From Bacteroidota bacterium (GTDB lineage Bacteria; Bacteroidota; Bacteroidia; Palsa-948), in the NCBI GenBank assembly GCA_016195025.1, contig JACQAL010000016.1, forward strand, positions 83,957-147,956: 64,000 nucleotides of DNA, read 5' to 3'. The position numbers and the translations under genes are program-made. Below are positions 8,737-16,846 of the stretch, piece after piece (within the stretch, counting starts at the first letter, position 1; each line of letters starts with the position of its first letter). Under the pieces are notes generated by a model. It saw only the letters and a list, made by a program, of their open reading frames with translations, did not search any database and was not told the DNA's origin.

Positions 8737-10829
8737 TGGCAAAGCAGAAACCTAAAAATATTTCCCAGCAGAAAAAACAAGCGCAGCCGTTTGCTCCTGC
8801 GCTTGCGTCCGTTCAGCCGCTTTCTCCGCTGAAGACCTTTTTTCACCAGTCGGTTTTCATTGTGCTGGTGGGTTTTGCCATTTACTGGAATTCCTTCAAC
8901 AATAAATACGCGCTTGATGACGACATTGTGATGCGCCTGAATGAATATGTGCAGCAGGGATTTTCGGGCATCGGAAAAATAATGAGCACCGATTCGTACG
9001 ATAGTTTTTTCCGCTCCATGGGTTCGGCAGGCGAACTGCAGGGAGGAAGATACCGCCCGCTCTCCATTGTTACGTTTGCCATTGAACAGCAACTGTTCGG
9101 TGACTGCTACGGAAACCGCTATACCGAAGCGAGCGATTCGCTGCGCGCGCTTCAGCAAAATCCCAGCCCGGCAACCGTGGGAATCATCAACCGCCTCATA
9201 GGAGAAAAGGCGCAGATAGAAAATAAAATCGGGCAGGCGCACGAAGCCATTGCCAAGCCCCGCCATATCACGAGCGTGGTACTGTATATTTTTTCGGTGG
9301 TGCTTTTGCTCTGGCTGCTGCGCGATTATATTTTCAAATATGCCAACCTGAAATTCATTCACCCGCACGATTTGGCTTTTCTCACGTCCATAATTTTTCT
9401 TGTGCATCCCATTCACACCGAAGTGGTATCGAACGTAAAAAGCCGCGATGAAATTCTTTCGTTCCTTTTTATTGTGCTCGCTTTTATTTTTGTTTTCAAA
9501 AACGAAGAGAAAAAAGAAACCAAAACGCTCGCGCTCGGAATGCTTTTTTATTTTCTTGCACTGCTTTCAAAAGAATGGGCAATTACGCTGGTGGCGCTGA
9601 TTCCGCTGGCACTTTATATTTTCAGAAAGCAAACCCTCTGGCAAACCATAAAAACTTCTCTTCCTTATTTTGCGGTGGCGGCATTTTACATGATTCTCCG
9701 CTATAAATTTGTGGGCGCAGGCAGGCAGGGAGAAATCACCGAAGTGCTGAACAATCCGTATGTGTATGCAAACCCCACTCAGAAACTCGCCACTGAAATT
9801 TTTGTTCTCGTAAAATATCTGCGCCTGCTGATTTTTCCACATCCGCTCTCTGCCGATTATTCGTGGAAGACAATTCCCTACAATACTTTTGGCGATGGGC
9901 TGGTGTGGCTTTCCATTTTCGTTCACACAGGAATTGTTTTTTACCTGTTAAAGTTTATTAAAGAAAAACACTGGCTCGGCTTTGCCATTGCGTTTTATCT
10001 CTTTCATCTTTTTCTTGTTTCCAATCTTGCCATGCCCATTGGCGCCACCATGGGCGAGCGGCTGATTTACCATTCATCGCTCGGCTTTGCAATGGCGGCA
10101 GCATTTTTTCTGCTATGGCTTCTTGAAAAAATGAAACTCACATTCACCATAAAGCCCTGGGCATATATTGCGCTGGTGATTTTGCTGGTGATTCCCATGG
10201 GATTCAAAACCATTGAGCGCAACCCGAACTGGGAAACCGACAACATTCTTTTCACGCACGATGCATGGGTGGTGCCCAACAGCGTGCTGGCAAACGGCAA
10301 CGCGGGCAAAGCATTTATTGAAGGCGCGCAGAAAGACAGCACGCACCGCCTTGCCATGCTCGACTCGGCAATTTATCATCTTGACAAAGCCGTTACGCTT
10401 CATCCTAAATATGTGAACGGATATCTGAATCTCGGGCTCGCCTGGTTTCAGAAAAAAGATTTGGACAAAGCCGAATATTACTGGAACATGGCGCGCAGGT
10501 ATTTTCCAACGCATCCGTTCTTCCGCCAATCCTACGACCCTGCGCTGGTGGGCGCATTCATTGAGCGCGCAAAACAGGAAGGAAGAAAAGGAAATCTTCC
10601 GCTGGCAATTCAGTTCATTGCGCGCGCGCTGAAGTACGATAGTTTGAATGCCGAAACCTGGTACCACTATGGCGGAGCGAATTTTCAAATCGGAAACCTG
10701 AACGAAGCGTACCGCGGATTTACCAAATCGCTTCAACTGAATCCCAACAACACGGAAGCGCGCAGCGGCTTTGAAGCGCTGAAGGCGAGAATGCAGCAGA
10801 TGCAGCAGCCGGTGAATGGTAAACAGTAA
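8736..10829 (+). CDS. TMTC-like polytopic glycosyltransferase with C-terminal TPRs
   Basis: 697 residues, an integral membrane GT-C-type protein. A lysine-rich cytoplasmic N terminus precedes the first TM helix (about 35-48). A DDD motif (YALDDDIVM) follows in the first extracytoplasmic loop, the usual place of the catalytic acid in this fold. Also seen are RYRPLSIVTFAIE, HPIHTEVVSNVKSRDEIL and LLSKEWAIT, as in eukaryotic TMTC/DUF1736 O-mannosyltransferases, and then about ten TM segments. Two or three TPRs (YHLDKAVTLHPKYVNGYLNL; LAIQFIARALKYDSLNAETW) close the protein. A paralogue lies at 46387-48207. Likely role: sugar transfer from a lipid carrier onto exported proteins (inference). Confidence 0.8.
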   Translation: MAKQKPKNISQQKKQAQPFAPALASVQPLSPLKTFFHQSVFIVLVGFAIYWNSFNNKYALDDDIVMRLNEYVQQGFSGIGKIMSTDSYDSFFRSMGSAGELQGGRYRPLSIVTFAIEQQLFGDCYGNRYTEASDSLRALQQNPSPATVGIINRLIGEKAQIENKIGQAHEAIAKPRHITSVVLYIFSVVLLLWLLRDYIFKYANLKFIHPHDLAFLTSIIFLVHPIHTEVVSNVKSRDEILSFLFIVLAFIFVFKNEEKKETKTLALGMLFYFLALLSKEWAITLVALIPLALYIFRKQTLWQTIKTSLPYFAVAAFYMILRYKFVGAGRQGEITEVLNNPYVYANPTQKLATEIFVLVKYLRLLIFPHPLSADYSWKTIPYNTFGDGLVWLSIFVHTGIVFYLLKFIKEKHWLGFAIAFYLFHLFLVSNLAMPIGATMGERLIYHSSLGFAMAAAFFLLWLLEKMKLTFTIKPWAYIALVILLVIPMGFKTIERNPNWETDNILFTHDAWVVPNSVLANGNAGKAFIEGAQKDSTHRLAMLDSAIYHLDKAVTLHPKYVNGYLNLGLAWFQKKDLDKAEYYWNMARRYFPTHPFFRQSYDPALVGAFIERAKQEGRKGNLPLAIQFIARALKYDSLNAETWYHYGGANFQIGNLNEAYRGFTKSLQLNPNNTEARSGFEALKARMQQMQQPVNGKQ

Positions 10830-10899
10830 GCAGCCGCGCGGTTAAAAACTTTTTTTTGCAAACTTTATTTTCTTTTCTATAATTGCAAAAACATTTTTT

Positions 10900-11355
10900 A
10901 TGACTAAATTTTTTATTTCCCTGCTGATGATGAGCGCGCTTGTCATGCTGAGTAGAGTCGAAGCATCTGCGCAGGCGCCAAAGAAAATGCCGCTTGACGG
11001 GCAAAAATTCATTGCCGAAATCAAAGAAGAGGGAAAGAAAAAACCCTGGGAGCCCGATGAAGTGGCGTTCAACTCCGGCAAATTCAAATGCCCCATTTTT
11101 GCCGACCAGGGCTGGGGATTTGAAAAAGCAGGCAAGTACCAGATCCTGCACGACTCCACCACTGCCGATGGGCAGAAAGTTTATTCCTGGATGGGCGATC
11201 TGGTGAACGAGCAGAACGAAAAACTCTCCTGGAGCGGAACCATTATGGGCGATGCCATTGAAGGCAACATTGAACTGATTAACAAAAAAGGAAAAACCGA
11301 AAAGAATTTTGCTTTCACCGGCAAACTGAAAAAGAAACCGGGGCAGAAGCCGTGA
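10900..11355 (+). CDS. Small secreted protein of unknown function
   Basis: 151 residues. The signal peptide ends around ASAQA; its LVMLSRVEA stretch is encoded by a copy of the GAGTCGAAG repeat (10941-10969). The mature part is rich in Lys, Glu and Gly, with aromatic-centred strands (FADQGWGFEKAGKYQ, KVYSWMGDLVNE, SWSGTIMGDAIEGNIEL), suggesting a small lipocalin-like beta-barrel. I do not recognise the family. It lies 70 bp behind the TMTC-like gene on the same strand. Confidence 0.65.
   Translation: MTKFFISLLMMSALVMLSRVEASAQAPKKMPLDGQKFIAEIKEEGKKKPWEPDEVAFNSGKFKCPIFADQGWGFEKAGKYQILHDSTTADGQKVYSWMGDLVNEQNEKLSWSGTIMGDAIEGNIELINKKGKTEKNFAFTGKLKKKPGQKP
10941..10969 (+). repeat. Interspersed GAGTCGAAG repeat in a signal peptide (third copy)
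   Basis: Plus strand TGTCATGCTGAGTAGAG then TCGAAGCATC, coding VMLSRVEA within the signal peptide of the small secreted protein. Same family as 6445-6469 and 8121-8144 but a diverged copy. Confidence 0.65.
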
Positions 11356-11466
11356 GCGTGTTACCGCTCCGATGTAATACGGAGTCCGTCATTCTGCGGA
11401 CTGCACAATAATTTTCCTTGTAATAATTCCCTCTGCGGTTTTTCCGCTAACGGCTACAAAATAACT

Positions 11467-13305
11467 TTAAGGATTTTCAGGCGGTTCAAACATTTCTATA
11501 GACAAATCGTCTATGACATACATTCCTTTGCCCCCATTCCAGACATATACCTGCAACCTGTCATTATATGACCTGATTTCAGGTGTAAGATAATCGGCTT
11601 TCAGTTCATGCCAGATATAAAGGTGTGAAGTGTCAGTTACAAAGGGAAAGGTAGAATACTGATATGCTTTGTTATTATGCAGAATATTTATAACAAGCAT
11701 CGCATCTGTAGTTTTTATGGGTAGCAGCGGCATAATTTTCATTTTTATCCGAACCCAGAAAAAATATTTATCGGAAAGGTTTTTGAGTTGTTCGTCATAA
11801 AGGTTGAAAAATTCTGAAGCAGAATCTATTTTACCCGTTGTACTTGAAAAATTAATGGTTGTGTCCCTAAAGGAAATATTTTTAATTGCCTGTTTATCTT
11901 TTTCAAAGTCATTGCTGAAAATAGTTTTCTTTATTAGCAACTTTTCATTTTTAAGTTCAGAATCTCGTGAAACAAGAAGCAAGCTGTCTGCTCCTGTTGG
12001 AACAGAAGTTTTAAAAAAAACTTTCCAGTAATATTTATTCGTCATGCGGTCTCCATCTATGATTCCATGGGAATATTGCCATATTTGAAATAAATTTAAA
12101 AACATAAGAAATAAAATCAGAATGCCTGAGCCTATTCTAAGGATATTTTTCCATTTGAAGCACCATTGAATAAAAAACCCAAGGGCAATACACAAAAGGG
12201 GATATATCTGTATCATAGTGCGCTGGCTGAAACAGGTGGCATACCACCAGTATGTCCACGATGAAACAACTAATAGGAAAAGAATGAAGAAAGAAAAAAG
12301 AGAAAGAAAAAGTTCCCGTTTATTTTTATAAATATAAATAAATCCTGAAAGTGCAAATGCCATGACAGGAGTATACAATAACCACCCCTTGCGATAACTG
12401 AAAAGAAACTGTAATAGATAAGGAGGAAAATCAAATCCTTCACCAGCATTTGCTCCATAACTGTCGAAAAAAAAATATCCTGTTATGTTTTTCCAATAGC
12501 CCAGTTGAATACATGCAAATAAAAAAATTATGGCTGCTGCTGCTATCAAGTGAGAGAGATAATTTCTAAAAACAGAAGAGATTTTTTGTTTCAGGTCTTT
12601 TACGTTTTTTATTCCCCATAAAACAGGAATGATAATAGATAAAACTTCCGTTGGACGTATTATGGCAGAGAGTCCAAGCGTAATACCGATAATGATTGCC
12701 GAAGAAAACCTATGTTCTGCGTGCCACTTGATAGTATGCCATAGCATGATTGTGAAAACGGTGAACAGATAGGTATGAACAAGCAGGATTCCCCAGTGCG
12801 TTGTCATGTGTAGAAAATTTGTTCCGAAATAAAAAACAAGCAAAACAATAGCAGTAATTTTGTCACTGAAAAAATATAAAAGAAGTAAACGGAAATAATA
12901 AAGCCCGATGAGCAAAAACAGCACGCTCCAGCAAAGAATGGCATATTGATAAGGAGGTGAAAATCCATCCATGGGATAATTGAATAGATAGGCGTATAAA
13001 TGCCCTATAAAAAATCCCGGGCTGTAAAGAATTGCAAGACCGGAAGTATACCGGAGCGCGTATGAACCGTCTGTAAGTTGAATTCCCTGGTAAAAATATT
13101 GTATCGGCTGATAACTATGAATTAGGTTTTCGACCACGGAAAAATTTTTCATTCCCAAATCGTGATAAATAAATATCAGCGGGAGATAGAGATAATAACC
13201 GAACTGATCCCATGCGATAAGATGCCCAGGCGGTTCATAAAAGTTAAAAAACAAAACTGTAATTACAACAAGAAAAAGAGCGAGAATAGAAAATTTATTT
13301 TTCAT
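11467..13305 (-). CDS. Polytopic membrane protein, glycosyltransferase family 39-like
   Basis: 612 residues from ATG 13305 (MKNKFSILALF), preferred over ATG 13344 because the first TM helix follows at once. About ten TM helices occupy residues 5-410. The first loop has the GT-C-type motif HLIAWDQFGYYLYLPLIF, a candidate catalytic Asp followed by aromatic residues. The last ~200 residues are a soluble beta-rich domain (IWHELKADYLTPEIRSYNDRL and VIDDLSIEMFE), resembling carbohydrate-binding sandwiches. The substrate is unknown. It is A+T-richer than neighbouring genes and points away from the relics at 13.4 kb. Confidence 0.65.
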   Translation of the reverse strand: MKNKFSILALFLVVITVLFFNFYEPPGHLIAWDQFGYYLYLPLIFIYHDLGMKNFSVVENLIHSYQPIQYFYQGIQLTDGSYALRYTSGLAILYSPGFFIGHLYAYLFNYPMDGFSPPYQYAILCWSVLFLLIGLYYFRLLLLYFFSDKITAIVLLVFYFGTNFLHMTTHWGILLVHTYLFTVFTIMLWHTIKWHAEHRFSSAIIIGITLGLSAIIRPTEVLSIIIPVLWGIKNVKDLKQKISSVFRNYLSHLIAAAAIIFLFACIQLGYWKNITGYFFFDSYGANAGEGFDFPPYLLQFLFSYRKGWLLYTPVMAFALSGFIYIYKNKRELFLSLFSFFILFLLVVSSWTYWWYATCFSQRTMIQIYPLLCIALGFFIQWCFKWKNILRIGSGILILFLMFLNLFQIWQYSHGIIDGDRMTNKYYWKVFFKTSVPTGADSLLLVSRDSELKNEKLLIKKTIFSNDFEKDKQAIKNISFRDTTINFSSTTGKIDSASEFFNLYDEQLKNLSDKYFFWVRIKMKIMPLLPIKTTDAMLVINILHNNKAYQYSTFPFVTDTSHLYIWHELKADYLTPEIRSYNDRLQVYVWNGGKGMYVIDDLSIEMFEPPENP

Positions 13306-13355
13306 CGTGCCTTCATTAATTAGCTTCTTCATGCAAATCTTCATTTCACAAAAGT

Positions 13356-13386
13356 AAAAAAGGTGAACTCATCATTCACCTTTTTT
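13356..13386 (-). terminator. Intrinsic terminator behind a gene relic
   Basis: Perfect 11-bp stem AAAAAAGGTGA/TCACCTTTTTT with a 9-nt loop. On the minus strand it ends in a T tract. It lies 22 bp downstream of the stop codon of the relic at 13408-13497, whose terminator it probably was. Confidence 0.75.
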
Positions 13387-13407
13387 AAAAACATTATTTA
13401 TTTTATC

Positions 13408-13497
13408 CTAATTGCATGGTGTTGGTTCTATAGTGAATTCCGCTCCTGCTGGAACTGTAAGTTCACCATTTATTGTTATTGAATTAACCGCTCCTCA
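13408..13497 (-). pseudogene. C-terminal relic of a secreted protein
   Basis: The minus strand reads GAVNSITINGELTVPAGA, then EFTIEPTPCN and a stop: the repetitive beta-strand tail seen in many Bacteroidota surface proteins. There is no upstream ORF in frame; sequence similarity to a gene ends at about 13497. Together with the terminator behind it, this looks like the leftover 3' end of a deleted gene. Confidence 0.45.
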
Positions 13498-13612
13498 TCC
13501 GCGCAGTTAACAATTTTTAACAGGAGCAATGCAATAAATATTTCCCTTCCTTCGTTTCAGCATTTAAAAAACCACCGCATGCAGCATCACTACTCAGAAA
13601 AAAAGAATCGCA

Positions 13613-13954
13613 ATGCTTGTGCCTCTCACATTCAGGGATGCAAACGGTTTTCCCTACCAAAAAGACGGAGCCGATGTGCTCTACGCAAAAGCGCGGGGGC
13701 AAAACTGCGAACTCTATTTTGAAAATGAAAAAGAGCCGCTCATCTACGGCTATCCTTTAAACTATTTTCATGACAAGGTGTGGAGCATAAACTGGTTCAG
13801 GCGGCTCGACCGTTTTCTTCTCGTAAAAGTGATAAAAATTAAAAAGCGAGCATGGCTCAAAGCGCAATTTTACAACAACATTATTCTTGTCCTCACCCGC
13901 AAAGGAAACAAACGGCTGAAAGCGTATCTGAAAAAACACCCTCCGGCAGAATAG
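13613..13954 (+). CDS. LytTR-like DNA-binding domain protein
   Basis: 113 residues, a stand-alone domain with no receiver. The order DVLYAKARGQNCELYF, PLNYF, then WFRRLDRFLLVKVIKIKK matches the LytTR pattern (DIxYIEA...L...FxRxHRSYLVN...I). The second conserved His/Arg-Ser is replaced by Leu-Asp-Arg-Phe. LytTR domains bind pairs of direct repeats spaced about 21-22 bp. Two 21-bp repeats start 3 bp after this stop codon (13957-13998), followed by the 21-bp array at 14125-14313. The start at 13613 is the first ATG. The family call is tentative. Confidence 0.5.
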   Translation: MLVPLTFRDANGFPYQKDGADVLYAKARGQNCELYFENEKEPLIYGYPLNYFHDKVWSINWFRRLDRFLLVKVIKIKKRAWLKAQFYNNIILVLTRKGNKRLKAYLKKHPPAE

Positions 13955-13956
13955 TT

Positions 13957-13998
13957 ACTGTCGTTTCAGGAGAAACTACTGTCGCTTCGGGAGAATCG
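13957..13998 (+). repeat. Two 21-bp direct repeats
   Basis: Units at 13957-13977 and 13978-13998 both begin ACTGTCG(T/C)TTC and continue (A/G)GGAGAA. They lie directly behind the LytTR-like ORF and share the 21-bp period of the array at 14125-14313, but not its core. Confidence 0.6.
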
Positions 13999-14061
13999 CG
14001 CAACATTCTCCCTTCTGTTTGCGTCAAAGAGGTGGAATTAACAAACAAGCAAAAAGAAAAA

Positions 14062-14361
14062 ATGAAAACAAGAGTTACATATCAGAGAACGGCAGAAGCT
14101 TCTGAAACGTTTCAGAATAATCCTGAGGCAACGCAGCATTTCTCTGCGGTAACGCGAAATTTCTCTGTGCTGACACGGGAACTTTCAGTGCTGACGCGAG
14201 GTTTTCTCGCGGTAACGCGAAATTTCTCTGTGCTGACGCAGGAACTTTCAGTGCTGACGCAAGGTTTTCTCGCGGTGACGCAGAATTGTTTGGTGGTGTC
14301 GCCAGATTTTCTGGCGGCTTGTAAAAAGCAAAAATCAATTAAAAAACAAAACATAAATTAA
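14062..14361 (+). CDS. Repeat-encoded leader ORF upstream of orphan paralogue A
   Basis: A possible 99-residue product from ATG 14062 (MKTRVTYQRTAEASE). A longer frame is open from 13852 but overlaps the LytTR-like gene. The middle is heptad-repetitive (RNFSVLT, RELSVLT, RGFLAVT and so on), because each 21-bp unit encodes seven residues. The stop is 11 bp before the next ATG (14373). At the second locus the equivalent ORF is coupled to its gene by ATGA, which argues that these ORFs may be translated. Antisense frames are also open here, so coding is not proven. Confidence 0.4.
   Translation: MKTRVTYQRTAEASETFQNNPEATQHFSAVTRNFSVLTRELSVLTRGFLAVTRNFSVLTQELSVLTQGFLAVTQNCLVVSPDFLAACKKQKSIKKQNIN
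14125..14313 (+). repeat. Array of nine 21-bp tandem units (locus A)
   Basis: Units start at 14125, 14146, 14167, 14188, 14209, 14230, 14251, 14272 and 14293. Consensus is GYGSTRACGC followed by an A/G-rich then T-rich half. The units at 14146 and 14209 are identical. Triplets 14146-14208 and 14209-14271 form a 63-bp repeat differing at three positions, showing block duplication. CGCGAG/CTCGCG hairpins occur across unit joins. The array lies directly 5' of the gene at 14373. Confidence 0.85.
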
Positions 14362-14372
14362 ATTCAACAACA

Positions 14373-15185
14373 ATGAAAACGAAAAAAACAAGGGCTCGTA
14401 TCTCAACCAGCCCCAAAAAATTCGACCCGTTCATCAGCACCACTGATGACCATTTGTTAGCCATTGAGCCAACCACCGGAAATCCCTACTGGCAGTTCCT
14501 GGGGCTGAGCAGCGCCAACGCCACCGACTGGCATAACAAGCGTTTGTACTGGGATGCACCCAACACAGGATTGTTCGCCCTCTACAGCAACCCAGCCACC
14601 AGCACCAGTGTTATAAAAAAGAAAGTGGAAACATTCATTAAAAACTTCCGCACCTTTGCAAATCCTCTTTTGAATATCATCGCATCCAGCCCGAACGCAA
14701 CGGGCGTGGAAGAAAAAATTTTCAACCTCGTGCTGAATGCCAACCGCGCAAAACCCAGCCACACGCATACCAAAATTGAAGACCAGTGTTTCACCAAATG
14801 GGAAGGCGGAAACGGGGGAAACAAACGCGCGGCATCGCATAAAGAAGACGAGGCGAAAGGGCGCGCATCGGTTCCCGAAGGAGCAGACGGAGTGCAGTAT
14901 GCCTACGTGATTATGGATGAAAACCCGAAAACAATTGCGCAGCGCACAGCTGCTGTTGTTTCCGCCAATGCAAAATCAACGGTTCCTGTTCCGCTTCCGC
15001 AGCCCGTTCCCCAGCATCCCGATGACGGCACCAGGCAGGAATTTTTTTCAGGCGCCACGCACGATTTTAAATTCGGTGCCGCTGCCGAAGGAAAATATTT
15101 ATGCGTATGGAGCCGCTGGTTCAACTCCAAACACCCCGAACTGGCAGGCGACTGGAACGAAATGCAAACGGTGCTGATTGGATAA
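14373..15185 (+). CDS. Orphan paralogue A of the 21-bp-array system, unknown function
   Basis: 270 residues, no signal peptide or TM helix. The N-terminal ~130 residues are probably helical (LGLSSANATDWHNKRLYWDA, VETFIKNFRTFANPLLNII). A His/Pro-rich linker follows (RAKPSHTHTKIED). The C-terminal half is beta-rich with a fibronectin-III-like end (FSGATHDFKFGAAAEG, then WSRWFNSKHPELAGDWNE). The layout matches the protein at 57154-57924: N-terminal W..LY and K.(V)..I/L motifs, a central THTH or TPTH segment, a YxYVIMDENP/VYEFIVQNP strand, and a final V-x-S/T-A/V-I tail. I do not recognise a named family. It follows the 21-bp array by 59 bp. Confidence 0.7.
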   Translation: MKTKKTRARISTSPKKFDPFISTTDDHLLAIEPTTGNPYWQFLGLSSANATDWHNKRLYWDAPNTGLFALYSNPATSTSVIKKKVETFIKNFRTFANPLLNIIASSPNATGVEEKIFNLVLNANRAKPSHTHTKIEDQCFTKWEGGNGGNKRAASHKEDEAKGRASVPEGADGVQYAYVIMDENPKTIAQRTAAVVSANAKSTVPVPLPQPVPQHPDDGTRQEFFSGATHDFKFGAAAEGKYLCVWSRWFNSKHPELAGDWNEMQTVLIG

Positions 15186-15236
15186 AATGCCGAGAACAGC
15201 AGGCGGCAAAAATCTGCCTGCTGTTTTCTTTTTGGT

Positions 15237-15365
15237 TAATTCGTCTCCGGCACTTTCAGTAGTTCATCTAATTTATAGGAGTGAGAATAATTTCCGTTCT
15301 GCGGTTTTTAGCATCACCTTTTTGTTTGCTTTCAGGCAACCATTTCAGGTATTTCATCGTCTTCA
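15237..15365 (-). pseudogene. Truncated, frameshifted OmpA C-terminal fragment
   Basis: The minus strand encodes KGDAKNRRTEIILTP and then a stop (TPIN*) caused by a 2-bp insertion relative to the intact OmpA gene 1.6 kb away, which reads AKNRRTEIILTPKLDELL. Downstream nucleotides still match the intact gene's end (ACTTTCAG, AGTTCATCTAATTT). The upstream part diverges. It is a duplicated 3' end or the remains of a second OmpA-family gene. Confidence 0.65.
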
Positions 15366-15419
15366 CTCTTGAAGGGCATAGATTTAATCATTCTTCACCC
15401 TCGGATAATATAAAAATTC

Positions 15420-16820
15420 ATGAAACAAAAATTATCTGCCAGCGGATTGATTCCGCGTTCAGCGGGATTCCTCTTTACACTATGCTTTTCCATTTGTGCA
15501 TTTGCGCAAAATCAAAAAGCGCAAGACACATCGGAGGAAAAAATAACCCGCCAGAAAATGAAAGAAGAAGGTTTGCCTTTTCCTGTGATTGATAAATTAA
15601 TTCAGCAGAACAAAGAACTTGAAGCGGTCGGAAGAAAAGTTAACTGGATAAGCATGAAACAAAATCCTTCCGCGAATTCCTCCTGTAGCGGAATGGGAGT
15701 TGAAAACGGTTGGGGTGTATGGCAATGGCAAATGGGAACCAACAGCGGAGGAAACCCTCCTGTGTTTACGAATCCGCCTGCTCTTAATCCCGCAGCACCC
15801 AACTTCAGCATTACTTCCGGACCCGGTATTGACCCCAATACCCCAGGCAGCCCAAGCAGTCCTTCCATCCCCTATGTATGCCCCGGTTTTGGAAATCATT
15901 CCATACAAATAGGAGCAACCTGTGCAGGAGACGGTGTTGTGGAACGGCTTACTTATCCGCTAACTGTTACTGTTCAAGACACAAATTTTACTTATGCTTA
16001 TGCCCTCGTGATAGAGGATGCCGGGCATCTTCCCAATGAGCAGCCCTTTGCCGGTATTTGTATTTATGATACAACCGGAAATCCTGTTCCTTGCGGATGT
16101 TTTACATATACTCCCGGAACATCGCTTCCCGGTCTTTACTCGGTGAATGGAAACGGTTGCGCCCCAAGCAGTATTGGCGAGTATAAACCATGGACAACTG
16201 TAGGAGTAAATCTTGCAGCGTATATAGGGCAAACAGTAACCGTTGTCATCATCAATGCCGACTGCATTTATGGCAGTCATTTTGCCTATTCCTATTGGGA
16301 TTTTTTATGTAGTTCTTCTGTACCATTTCAGCCGCAATTTTGCAGCGGGCAGCAAATAACTTTATGCGCCCCTACTGACCCCAATATCAGTTATGCATAT
16401 CAATGGTATTTAAACGGAAGCGCCATTCCTCCTCCTGCCGGAACACAAACATGTATTACTCCTTCGCCAACACAAGGAGATACTTTTTGGGTTCATGTAA
16501 TGCAGCCAAGCGTGTGCAATTTTTATTTACTATTCACGCCTACAGATACCTGCCTGAGTGCAGCAAATGAAATTTCAGAAAATGAAATAACTGTTTTTCC
16601 GAATCCTTCTTCGGGAAGTTTATTTATTGATTTCGGAAATAAAAATTCCGGCAAGGCAGAAATTTCTTTTAGCGATGTTATGGGAAGAATTGTTTACGCA
16701 ACAACTGTTCCCGCAATCGGAAAACAAGCAATAGATGTTTCACATTCAAGCGGAATTTATTTTCTGAAATTAAAAACTGCCTACGGAATTGTGGCGAAGA
16801 AAATTGTGATTGAGAAATAA
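15420..16820 (+). CDS. Secreted T9SS cargo protein, Ig-like
   Basis: 466 residues. The signal peptide (SAGFLFTLCFSICAFAQ) is followed by a short helical segment (KMKEEGLPFPVIDKLIQQN), then a Cys/Pro/Gly-rich beta region with PxxP loops (residues about 80-300). One Ig-like module follows (FCSGQQITLCAPTDPNISYAYQWYLNG, about 315-345). The T9SS C-terminal domain starts at VFPNPSSGSLFIDF and ends KKIVIEK. It is probably surface-anchored or released by type IX secretion. The substrate or ligand is not apparent. Confidence 0.8.
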   Translation: MKQKLSASGLIPRSAGFLFTLCFSICAFAQNQKAQDTSEEKITRQKMKEEGLPFPVIDKLIQQNKELEAVGRKVNWISMKQNPSANSSCSGMGVENGWGVWQWQMGTNSGGNPPVFTNPPALNPAAPNFSITSGPGIDPNTPGSPSSPSIPYVCPGFGNHSIQIGATCAGDGVVERLTYPLTVTVQDTNFTYAYALVIEDAGHLPNEQPFAGICIYDTTGNPVPCGCFTYTPGTSLPGLYSVNGNGCAPSSIGEYKPWTTVGVNLAAYIGQTVTVVIINADCIYGSHFAYSYWDFLCSSSVPFQPQFCSGQQITLCAPTDPNISYAYQWYLNGSAIPPPAGTQTCITPSPTQGDTFWVHVMQPSVCNFYLLFTPTDTCLSAANEISENEITVFPNPSSGSLFIDFGNKNSGKAEISFSDVMGRIVYATTVPAIGKQAIDVSHSSGIYFLKLKTAYGIVAKKIVIEK

Positions 16821-16846
16821 TGCTGCAAACGTTTTTTATTTCGGTT

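Noticed and set aside
13517..13702. Minus-strand 61-residue Cys-rich ORF
   Set aside because: Mostly antisense to the LytTR-like gene; only about 60 bp is free of overlap and no signal peptide or homology pattern is seen.
13852..14061. Extended start of the locus-A repeat ORF at 13852
   Set aside because: The extension overlaps the LytTR-like gene in another frame for over 100 bp; ATG 14062 is simpler.
14125..14313. CRISPR array
   Set aside because: Units are contiguous 21-mers with no unique spacers between them, and there are no cas genes in the window.
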